DNA of 64,000 nt from Lachnospiraceae bacterium. GTDB taxonomy: Bacteria > Bacillota > Clostridia > Lachnospirales > Lachnospiraceae. Numbering within the stretch: the first letter of the stretch is position 1; each line of letters starts with the position of its first letter. This document shows, piece after piece, positions 1 to 7,474 of this stretch. The stretch spans positions 1 through 64,000 of the forward strand of contig JAFSLV010000012.1 of the NCBI GenBank assembly GCA_017448245.1. The letters run 5' to 3'. Position numbers and translations under genes: made by a program. The notes under the pieces are model-generated. The model was not told the DNA's origin. It made no database searches and saw only the letters and a list, made by a program, of their open reading frames with translations.

Positions 1-95
1 GACTACACAGGACGTGTGTCCATGAACATTCCGGCATTTTATGACGAACACGGATGTGAGGAATGCCGGAATGTGAAGGACTACACAGGACGTGT
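1..95. repeat. 17-bp direct repeat flanking a 12-bp inverted repeat
   Basis: The 17-bp sequence gactacacaggacgtgt occurs at 1-17 and again at 79-95. Between the copies, cattccggcatt (27-38) is the exact reverse complement of aatgccggaatg (62-73), giving a 12-bp stem with a 23-nt loop. The array may extend left of the window. It lies just upstream of the exporter gene. There is no T-run, so it is not an obvious terminator. Confidence 0.6.
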
Positions 96-141
96 ATCGG
101 GCGGGGAAAGCGGCATTGCCTTACCACACGTTTTGGGATAA
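1..141 (+). CDS. Possible 3' end of an upstream gene (partial)
   Basis: Frame 1 is open from the window edge to a TAA at 139-141, about 46 codons. It ends 10 bp before the likely start of the ABC exporter gene, as expected for the last gene of an upstream cistron. The peptide contains DYTGRVS twice and a CEEC pair, and I do not recognise it. The same bases hold a perfect 12-bp inverted repeat and a 17-bp direct repeat, so this could equally be intergenic repeat DNA that happens to be open. The uncertainty is high. Confidence 0.3.
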   Translation, partial: DYTGRVSMNIPAFYDEHGCEECRNVKDYTGRVSGGESGIALPHVLG

Positions 142-151
142 GATAAATAGG

Positions 152-2017
152 ATGGGTGCAGGAGCGTTGACAAAGGATTTTCCCGATAAAAAGAGTATGC
201 TAATGTATTTTTTGCGCGGCAGCAAACGGTATTTTGCGGCAGCGATGGTATCTTCCTGCGTTCTTGCGGCCCTGGAACTGATCAATCCGAGAGTCATCGG
301 CATTACGGTCGATTCCGTCATCGGTGAGGAGCCCTTTGACCTTCCTTTGGCCGTACGAAGCATGATTGACAGGATCGGCGGCCGCGATTATCTGAGGAGT
401 CATCTGTATGTGATCGCGCTCTTTGTCGTATGCTGTGCGTTTCTGAACGGCATCAGCCGCATCCTCTACCGCACGGGTGCGACAAAAGGCGCGGAGACAC
501 TGCTGCGCACCATGCGTAACGACCTCTATACACACATCATCCGTCTGCCGTTTTCCTGGCATGCCGCTCATCAGACGGGCGACATCATCCAGCGATGCAC
601 TTCGGATGTGGAAACCATCAAAAAATTTATCTCCGAGCAGTTTGTCGTTTTGCTCCGCATGCTGGTGTGGATTGTTTTTTCCGTCATCTTTATGTGGAGG
701 ATCCATACCGGGCTCACGGTGATCGTCCTTTTCTTTTTGCCTGTGATCATCACCAATTCGCTTATCTTTCACAAACATATCGCCGCCCGGTTCAGGGTGT
801 CCGACGAAGAGGAGGGACGTCTTTCGGCGATTGCGCAGGAAAACCTGACCGGTGTCCGTGTCGTGCGCGCCTTCGGAAAAGAGCGGTACGAAAGAAAACG
901 CTTTGAGACACAGAGCGGACGGCTCCATGCCGCGGATATCCGGCTGGGGCAGCTCTTTGTCACCTTCTGGTCGGTTTCCAGTTTCCTGTCCAGATTTCAG
1001 ATGTTCCTGATCCTCCTCATCGGTGCGGTGTTTTGTGTGAGGGGATCGCTCACAAGCGGTCATTATCTGGAGTTTATCGGCTACAACGCGATGATTTCAT
1101 GGCCGGTGCGGATGCTCGGCCGCATCATCTCCGAAATGAGCAAGGCCGGAGTTTCGATCGAACGTATCCGTTATATCATGAACGCAGGGGAGGAGAGTGC
1201 ATTATACGGAGAAGACGAAGACTTCCCTGCGGGTGACATCACGTTTTCACATGTATCTTTTTCCTTTACGGGAGAAGGCCGTGTGCTTGATGATGTGTCC
1301 TTTACGGTCAGGCAGGGAGAAACGCTCGGCATTCTCGGTGCGACGGGCTCAGGCAAATCGACGCTCATGTATCTGATGACGAGACTCTACGATCTGGACG
1401 ATGACGCACAAAAAACAGATGAAAAAAACATGGCCGGGCAGCCGCTTCGTTCCGGTATCATCACCGTCGGCGGAAAGGATATCCGTCAGATCCCGAGACA
1501 TGCCGTGCGCAGAAGGATCGGGATGGTGCTGCAGGAACCGTATCTGTTTTCCCGGACGCTTGAAGAAAATCTCACCATCGCCAAAAGGGATGCGGACAAA
1601 AAGACCATACGCAATGCGGTCAAAACCGCGGCACTCAAGGAAACCATCGATCACTTCACGCACGGATACGACACGCTTGTGGGAGAACGCGGCGTGACGC
1701 TCTCGGGCGGGCAAAAGCAGCGTACCGCGATCGCACAGATGCTGATCAGGGAACCGGACATCATGATCTTTGACGATTCGCTTTCCGCCGTGGATGCGGA
1801 AACGGATCTGCAGATCAGAAACGCGCTGCTTGAAAACGCGGGCCGCGCCACCGTGATACTGATCTCGCACCGCTTAACGACCCTGATGCATGCGGATCAT
1901 ATCATCGTGCTCGATAAAGGAAGGATTGCGGAAGAGGGCACGCATGAAACGCTTTTGAAACGGCAGGGGATCTACCACAGGATCTATGAGTTGCAGACGG
2001 CGGGCGCTTCGGAATGA
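152..2017 (+). CDS. ABC exporter half-transporter, degenerate-site subunit (BmrC/TM287 type)
   Basis: About 621 residues from the ATG at 152; the frame is open back to a GTG at 92, but that region lies in the repeat. An N-terminal six-helix type IV exporter membrane domain is followed by an ATPase domain with Walker A GATGSGKST, signature LSGGQKQR, Walker B IMIFDD and the H-loop ISHRLTT. The usual catalytic Glu after Walker B is Asp (codon 1775-1777), typical of the degenerate subunit of heterodimeric exporters such as BmrC or TM287. Its partner follows with a 4-bp overlap. The family exports drugs or lipids; the substrate here cannot be read from sequence. There is no strong ribosome-binding site at 152, so an ATG at 197 is an alternative start. 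Confidence 0.88.
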   Translation: MGAGALTKDFPDKKSMLMYFLRGSKRYFAAAMVSSCVLAALELINPRVIGITVDSVIGEEPFDLPLAVRSMIDRIGGRDYLRSHLYVIALFVVCCAFLNGISRILYRTGATKGAETLLRTMRNDLYTHIIRLPFSWHAAHQTGDIIQRCTSDVETIKKFISEQFVVLLRMLVWIVFSVIFMWRIHTGLTVIVLFFLPVIITNSLIFHKHIAARFRVSDEEEGRLSAIAQENLTGVRVVRAFGKERYERKRFETQSGRLHAADIRLGQLFVTFWSVSSFLSRFQMFLILLIGAVFCVRGSLTSGHYLEFIGYNAMISWPVRMLGRIISEMSKAGVSIERIRYIMNAGEESALYGEDEDFPAGDITFSHVSFSFTGEGRVLDDVSFTVRQGETLGILGATGSGKSTLMYLMTRLYDLDDDAQKTDEKNMAGQPLRSGIITVGGKDIRQIPRHAVRRRIGMVLQEPYLFSRTLEENLTIAKRDADKKTIRNAVKTAALKETIDHFTHGYDTLVGERGVTLSGGQKQRTAIAQMLIREPDIMIFDDSLSAVDAETDLQIRNALLENAGRATVILISHRLTTLMHADHIIVLDKGRIAEEGTHETLLKRQGIYHRIYELQTAGASE

Positions 2018-3849
2018 GCATGGAAGAAACAGGAAAGAAAGACCAGTCGCATATTTCTCTTCCGTACTACGGGATCCCCAGGCTCATCCCGTTTTTTAAG
2101 CCGTACAAAAAAACGCTTTTTGCCATGATGGTGCTCGGGCTTCTCAGTTCCCTGATCGACGCGGCATTTCCCCTTTTTAACCGTTATGCGCTCGACCACT
2201 TTGTTTTTCCTAAGACACTGCAGGGCGTGGTTCCCTTTATCATCGTATACATGATCACCGTAGTGCTCTTTGTTACGATCGATTATCTGACGCTGATCAG
2301 GGCCTGGCGGGTCGAGATCTCGATCAGCAGAGACATGAAGAATGCCGCATTCAATCATCTGCAGACGTTGTCCTTTTCCTATTTTAACCAGAACAATGTC
2401 GGCTATATCCATTCGCGCATCATGAGCGACACACAGCGCATCGGCGAGATCGTGTCCTGGCGGTTTATGGACGTCATCTGGCACGGCTCCTACCTGCTGT
2501 TCATGATCGTGATGATGCTGATCGTGGACATTAAGCTTGCCCTGTATATCATGCTGTTGATTCCCGTGACCGCCGTCATCGTGTTTTTCTTCCAGAAACG
2601 ACTGATCGTCCTGCATCGTCTGATCCGCGAAATCAATTCCAGGATTACCGCGCTCTTTAACGAGGGCATCACCGGCGCCAAAACGATCAAGATTCTCGTG
2701 GCGGAAGAGACGATGGGAGAAGGCTTCCGGAAGGAAACGGATCTGATGCGGCGTACCGCCGTAAAAACCGGAAGGATGCATGCCTTTTTCATCGCGGGCG
2801 TCGCTTTTATGGGGAGCACGGCACTCTCGATCGTACTGATGTCGGGCGGGCATATGACAATCGAAGGAGCACTGAAGCTGTCCTCTTTGTCCGTCTTTAT
2901 CACCTATGCGCTCAACATCATGGAACCCGTGCAGTTTCTGATCGAGACGCTCGCGCAGCTGGTACAGGCCCAGGTCAATATCGAGCGTATCACGAGACTC
3001 CTCCGTACGGAATCGGATGTTGCGGACACGCCGGAAGTGATTGAAAAATACGGGGACACCTTTTCCCCGAAAAAAGAAAACTGGGAGGATTTACACGGAC
3101 ACGTGACCTTTGAGGACGTGACCTTTATGTATCCGGACGGGGACGAAAATGTCCTTACGCATTTCAATCTCGACGTCCCAGAAGGGAAAAACATCGCCAT
3201 CGTCGGGGAAACGGGCGCAGGCAAATCCACGCTCGTCAATCTTGTCTGCCGATTCTTTGAACCGACAAAGGGACGTATCCTGATCGACGGCAAGGACGCG
3301 AGAGAGCGTTCGCAGCTGTGGCTGCACTCACATATCGGCTATGTCCTGCAGACACCGCATCTGTTCTCGGGAACCGTGCGCGACAATCTGCGCTACGGCA
3401 AGGAGGATGCAACCGACGAGGAGATTCTTCTCGCCCTTCGTCTTGTAAGCGCGGAAGAAATCGTCACGTCCATGGAAAAGGGGCTCGATACGGAGGTGGG
3501 AGAGGGCGGCTCGTCCCTGTCCACCGGCGAAAAGCAGCTGCTGAGCTTTGCGCGGGCGCTGATTGCGGATCCGAAGATCCTCGTGCTCGACGAGGCGACG
3601 AGTTCCGTCGACACTGTCACCGAACGGCGCATTCAGGAAGCGATCCGGACCGTGATCAAAGGACGTACGTCCTTTGTCATCGCGCACCGCCTCTCCACGG
3701 TTGTCGATGCGGACGAGATCCTCGTGGTCCGGGACGGGAAGATCATTGAGCGGGGCAAGCACAGCGAATTGATGCGTATGCGCGGTTATTATCATACACT
3801 GTATACCAGACAATATGAGGAACTGGCGGTAAAGGAGGCGTTTCAATGA
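2014..3849 (+). CDS. ABC exporter half-transporter, catalytic subunit (BmrD/TM288 type)
   Basis: A 611-residue protein starting at an ATG that overlaps the preceding stop by 4 bp. It has an N-terminal transmembrane exporter domain and a C-terminal ATPase with Walker A GETGAGKST and a complete Walker B ILVLDEATSS including the catalytic Glu. The signature is altered to LSTGEKQ. Together with the Asp-substituted partner this makes one canonical and one degenerate ATP site, the arrangement known for asymmetric heterodimers (BmrCD, TM287/288). It probably forms an obligate pair with the upstream gene in the cytoplasmic membrane. Substrate unknown. Confidence 0.9.
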   Translation: MSMEETGKKDQSHISLPYYGIPRLIPFFKPYKKTLFAMMVLGLLSSLIDAAFPLFNRYALDHFVFPKTLQGVVPFIIVYMITVVLFVTIDYLTLIRAWRVEISISRDMKNAAFNHLQTLSFSYFNQNNVGYIHSRIMSDTQRIGEIVSWRFMDVIWHGSYLLFMIVMMLIVDIKLALYIMLLIPVTAVIVFFFQKRLIVLHRLIREINSRITALFNEGITGAKTIKILVAEETMGEGFRKETDLMRRTAVKTGRMHAFFIAGVAFMGSTALSIVLMSGGHMTIEGALKLSSLSVFITYALNIMEPVQFLIETLAQLVQAQVNIERITRLLRTESDVADTPEVIEKYGDTFSPKKENWEDLHGHVTFEDVTFMYPDGDENVLTHFNLDVPEGKNIAIVGETGAGKSTLVNLVCRFFEPTKGRILIDGKDARERSQLWLHSHIGYVLQTPHLFSGTVRDNLRYGKEDATDEEILLALRLVSAEEIVTSMEKGLDTEVGEGGSSLSTGEKQLLSFARALIADPKILVLDEATSSVDTVTERRIQEAIRTVIKGRTSFVIAHRLSTVVDADEILVVRDGKIIERGKHSELMRMRGYYHTLYTRQYEELAVKEAFQ

Positions 3850-4463
3850 ACAATATTCTGATGATCGGCATTGCGGGAGGCACGGGCAGCGGCAAGACGA
3901 CGATTACGAGAAAGATCATGGAACGGTTCGGGGAAGAGGTCACCGTAATCAACCATGACAATTATTACAAGTCGCATCATGACCTGACCTATGAGGAACG
4001 TACCAAACTCAATTACGACCATCCGAACGCATTTGACACGGACATGATGGTCGATGACCTGCAAAAGATAAGGGACGGAAAGGAGATCGCGTGTCCGATC
4101 TATGACTATACCATCCATGACCGTTCGGAAAACACGCTGACGATCCGGCCTTCCAACATCGTCGTTATCGAAGGGATCCTGATCTTCCATGAAGAATCAC
4201 TGCGCAGGCTGATGGATATCCGGCTCTTTGTCGACACCGATGCGGACGAGAGGATCCTGCGCAGGATCCTGCGTGACGTCAATGAGCGCGGCCGCACGCT
4301 CGATTCCGTCATCAACCAGTATCTGACGACCGTCAAGCCCATGCACGAGGCCTTTGTCGAACCCTCCAAGCGTTATGCGGATGTCATCATCCCCGTCGGA
4401 GGAGAAAACGAGGTCGCTCTCGACATGGTGCTCGGACGCATCGCCGCGCATCTGGCTTCGTAA
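3846..4463 (+). CDS. udk: Uridine kinase
   Basis: A 205-residue protein of normal family length that phosphorylates uridine or cytidine in pyrimidine salvage. The N-terminal P-loop GGTGSGKTT is followed by the DNYY motif, the NYDHPNAFD substrate segment and the PIYDYTIH motif, all typical of Udk. It starts 4 bp inside the ABC subunit gene and is preceded by a good ribosome-binding site (aaaggagg, about 3833-3840), so it is probably co-transcribed with the exporter. A functional link to the exporter is not evident. Confidence 0.93.
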   Translation: MNNILMIGIAGGTGSGKTTITRKIMERFGEEVTVINHDNYYKSHHDLTYEERTKLNYDHPNAFDTDMMVDDLQKIRDGKEIACPIYDYTIHDRSENTLTIRPSNIVVIEGILIFHEESLRRLMDIRLFVDTDADERILRRILRDVNERGRTLDSVINQYLTTVKPMHEAFVEPSKRYADVIIPVGGENEVALDMVLGRIAAHLAS

Positions 4464-4467
4464 CAAA

Positions 4468-4540
4468 ATGCCAAAAGGGACGGTTCTTGCTTCGCATGGG
4501 AGATGATTATATGCCGCCGGTATAATGTCCCCTTTGGCAT
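4468..4540. repeat. 73-bp imperfect palindrome carrying a gggacggttc core
   Basis: The left arm atgccaaaagggac (4468-4481) pairs with the right arm gtcccctttggcat (4527-4540) with one mismatch. The internal gggacggttc is a motif I associate with dispersed palindromic repeats in clostridial genomes that may be moved by IS200-like REP-associated transposases. That association is from general knowledge, not shown here. No T-run follows, so it does not look like an intrinsic terminator. It fills most of the gap between udk and the parE promoter. Confidence 0.55.
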
Positions 4541-4583
4541 AACAACAGGATATTGTGTGTAAATCCGTTTTTTTTGGCAAATC

Positions 4584-4612
4584 TTGTATTTTTCCGTGAT
4601 ATTTGATAAAAT
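4584..4612 (+). promoter_or_regulatory. Candidate sigma-A promoter for the parE cluster
   Basis: TTGTAT (4584-4589) and TAAAAT (4607-4612) are separated by 17 bp in an AT-rich stretch about 45 bp before the parE start. It is the only promoter-like site in the gap and fits the start of a new transcription unit. Confidence 0.55.
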
Positions 4613-4656
4613 AGCAGGGCAAAACTACTTCATCAACAGGGAGAGGTCTTTTTTTC

Positions 4657-6594
4657 ATGGCATCAAAACCGGAACAGCAGGCGTATAACGAGTCATCGAT
4701 CACGGTACTCGAGGGGCTCGAAGCGGTCCGTATGCGGCCCGGCATGTACATCGGGAGCGTATCGACCAGGGGCTTGAATCATCTGATCTATGAAATCGTC
4801 GACAATGCCGTCGACGAGCATCTGGCGGGACATTGCTCGGAGGTTACGGTGACGCTCGAAGCGGACGGCTCTGCGACCATCGAGGACAACGGCCGCGGCA
4901 TCCCGGTCGGCAAGCATCCGACCCAGGGGATCAGCGCCGCACGCGTCGTCTTTACGCTCCTGCACGCGGGCGGAAAGTTTGACAACGAGGCCTACAAGAC
5001 CTCGGGCGGTCTGCACGGCGTGGGCTCCTCCGTCGTCAACGCGCTGTCCAGGAGGCTTACGGTACGCGTCTCCAGGGACGGACAGGTCTACGAGGACACC
5101 TATGAGCGAGGCAAACCTGTCACGCAGCTGACAAAGGAAGGTCTCCTTCCCGTCGTCGGCAAATCCAAAAAATCGGGCACCTGGGTCAATTTCACGCCTG
5201 ATGACACGATCTTTGAAAAGACGCGTTTCCGTGAGGAGGATGTCAAAAACCGTCTCCATGAAACGGCCTACCTCAATCCGGAACTGACGCTTCACTTTGT
5301 CGACAAGCGCGGTGACGCGCCGGTGAAAGAAACCTTTCACGAACCGGACGGCATCGTCGGCTACTTAAAAGACCTCAACAAAACCAAGGACATCGTGACG
5401 GATCCCGTGTATTTCAAGGGTATGAGCGAGGGAATCGAGGTGGAATGCGCCTTCCAGTATGTCAATGAGTTTCATGAGGAGGTCCTTGGCTTTTGCAACA
5501 ATATCTACAATGCGGAGGGCGGCACGCACCTGACGGGTTTTAAGACCGTCTTTACGACGATCCTCAACCAGTATGCCAGGCAGACCGGCGCCATCAAGGA
5601 CAAGGACGCCAATTTTACGGGCGCCGACGTGCGCAACGGGATGACCGCGATCATCTCGATCAAGCATCCCGATCCCAGATTTGAAGGACAGACCAAAACC
5701 AAGCTCGACAACCAGGACGCGGCCAAGGTCGTCAGCAAGGTCTGCGGCGACGAGATCACGCGCTTCTTTGACCGCAACCTCGATACGGTCAAAAAGATCA
5801 TTTCCTGTGCGGAAAAGGCGGCAAAGATAAGAAAGAGCGAAGAAAAGGCCAAGACCAATCTTTTGACCAAACAAAAATACAGCTTTGATTCCAACGGCAA
5901 GCTCGCGAACTGTATCTCCAAAGATGCCAAAAAATGCGAGATCTTTATCGTCGAGGGCGACTCCGCCGGCGGCAGCGCCAAGATGGGACGCGACCGCAAT
6001 TTCCAGGCGATTTTGCCCATCCGCGGCAAGATCTTAAATGTCGAAAAAGCTTCGATCGACAAGGTCCTGGCCAATGCCGAAATCAAGACGATGATCAACG
6101 CCTTCGGCTGCGGCTTTTCCGAGGGATACGGCAACGATTTTGACATCTCGAAACTGCGCTATGACAAGATCATCATCATGGCGGACGCGGATGTGGACGG
6201 TTCGCATATCGCGACGCTTTTGCTGACGCTCTTTTACCGCTTTATGCCGGAACTCATCTACGAGGGGCATGTCTATATCGCGATGCCGCCTCTCTACAAG
6301 GCGATCCCCGGAAAAGGAGAGGAAGAGTATCTCTATGACGACGACGCGCTCGAAAAATACCGCAAAAAACACAAAGGCCCCTTTACCCTGCAGCGCTACA
6401 AGGGGCTTGGCGAGATGGACGCGGAGCAGCTGTGGGAGACGACGCTCGATCCGAAGCGCCGCATGATGAAAGCCGTCCGCATCGAGGATGCGCGAAGCGC
6501 CTCCCAGGTGACGGAACTGCTCATGGGCAGCGCCGTTCCCCCGCGCAGGGAATTTATCTACGCCAATGCCAAAGAAGCCCAAATCGATGCCTGA
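4657..6594 (+). CDS. parE: DNA topoisomerase IV subunit B (ParE; GyrB-like)
   Basis: A 645-residue type IIA topoisomerase ATPase subunit. Near the N-terminus are the GHKL ATP-binding motifs EIVDNAVDE, EDNGRGIPV and GGLHGVGSSVVNALS. The TOPRIM domain follows with EGDSAGGSAK and the metal-binding DADVDGSH, and then the C-terminal RYKGLGEMD segment. It is followed, after a GNAT gene, by a ParC/GyrA-type gene without a GyrA box, so I favour topoisomerase IV over gyrase, whose genes in Clostridia usually sit near oriC outside this window. ParE and GyrB cannot be separated by sequence inspection alone. The ribosome-binding site is gggagagg. Confidence 0.85.
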   Translation: MASKPEQQAYNESSITVLEGLEAVRMRPGMYIGSVSTRGLNHLIYEIVDNAVDEHLAGHCSEVTVTLEADGSATIEDNGRGIPVGKHPTQGISAARVVFTLLHAGGKFDNEAYKTSGGLHGVGSSVVNALSRRLTVRVSRDGQVYEDTYERGKPVTQLTKEGLLPVVGKSKKSGTWVNFTPDDTIFEKTRFREEDVKNRLHETAYLNPELTLHFVDKRGDAPVKETFHEPDGIVGYLKDLNKTKDIVTDPVYFKGMSEGIEVECAFQYVNEFHEEVLGFCNNIYNAEGGTHLTGFKTVFTTILNQYARQTGAIKDKDANFTGADVRNGMTAIISIKHPDPRFEGQTKTKLDNQDAAKVVSKVCGDEITRFFDRNLDTVKKIISCAEKAAKIRKSEEKAKTNLLTKQKYSFDSNGKLANCISKDAKKCEIFIVEGDSAGGSAKMGRDRNFQAILPIRGKILNVEKASIDKVLANAEIKTMINAFGCGFSEGYGNDFDISKLRYDKIIIMADADVDGSHIATLLLTLFYRFMPELIYEGHVYIAMPPLYKAIPGKGEEEYLYDDDALEKYRKKHKGPFTLQRYKGLGEMDAEQLWETTLDPKRRMMKAVRIEDARSASQVTELLMGSAVPPRREFIYANAKEAQIDA

Positions 6595-6621
6595 ATACAT
6601 CATACAAAAAGGAGAGGACTC

Positions 6622-7452
6622 ATGAGACTCGTCAGAAAAGCCCCCTGCCCCGACCTTGCCGCACTCATTCCCGACAACGACTGCCGCTACATGGTGCTGA
6701 CCAGGATCCTGCGCACACCGTGCCGGATGACGGTGACGGACGACTCAAACGTGATTCTGTGTCACTCGGCCTATCCGTATCCGATCTGGTACTGGTCCAA
6801 AGGAGAAGCTACCGACGAGGAGGTGGATGCGGTCTGGCAGCTGTTGCAGCCGGAAATCGGCAAATGGGATACCGTGACGGAAGCGGGGAATCCTTTTTCC
6901 GTCAATCTCCTCGAAGATGCCGCCATGCACATGATTGCCCATGCCAAAAAAGACAATGTGTCACTGCAGGTGACGAGACGCCTGAATGCGTATGAATGCA
7001 ACGTTCTTGTCGCTCCGGAAAAGGAGGTCGGCGGATCCTTCCATATCTGCACGGAGGAGGACGTGGATGCCGCGGTGGAACTGCTCGAGAGATTCCATGA
7101 GGACACGGGACTTGACAAGGCGGACCGTACGATTTACCGGCAGAAAGCGGAGGTGCACATCTATGCGGGACGCCTCTTTTTCTGGAAAAACGAAGCGGGC
7201 GTGCCGGTCGCGATGTGTGCCGCCTCCGATAACGGCAACGGTTCGGAGGCGCTGACCAATGTGGTGACGATGCCCGAGCACCGGCGAAAGGGCTATGCGT
7301 CACATCTGGTTGCGACCGTTACGCAGCGCGTCCTCGACGGCGGTGAATGGGCCAATCTCTATGCGGACGCCGATTACCTGCCCTCGAACGCCTGCTATGA
7401 AAAGATCGGTTATATCCGTATGGGCACGATCTGCACCATCGGTCTTGTATAA
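6622..7452 (+). CDS. GNAT-family N-acetyltransferase
   Basis: A 276-residue protein. The C-terminal half carries a GNAT fold: the segment TNVVTMPEHRRKGYASHLV contains the acetyl-CoA loop R-x-x-G-x-A, and a later NACYEKIGY segment is typical of the last strands. The N-terminal half of about 130 residues is less recognisable and may be a degenerate second GNAT-like domain. It has a strong ribosome-binding site (aaaggagagg) and lies between the two topoisomerase IV subunits, so it is very likely co-transcribed with them. The substrate is unknown; protein or small-molecule acetylation are both possible. Confidence 0.85.
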   Translation: MRLVRKAPCPDLAALIPDNDCRYMVLTRILRTPCRMTVTDDSNVILCHSAYPYPIWYWSKGEATDEEVDAVWQLLQPEIGKWDTVTEAGNPFSVNLLEDAAMHMIAHAKKDNVSLQVTRRLNAYECNVLVAPEKEVGGSFHICTEEDVDAAVELLERFHEDTGLDKADRTIYRQKAEVHIYAGRLFFWKNEAGVPVAMCAASDNGNGSEALTNVVTMPEHRRKGYASHLVATVTQRVLDGGEWANLYADADYLPSNACYEKIGYIRMGTICTIGLV

Positions 7453-7474
7453 AACAGCAAAGAGGTAAAACAAC

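Noticed and set aside
4468..4540. Intrinsic terminator after udk
   Set aside because: The arms pair well, but no T-run follows and the loop is about 45 nt, so a repeat element is the better reading.
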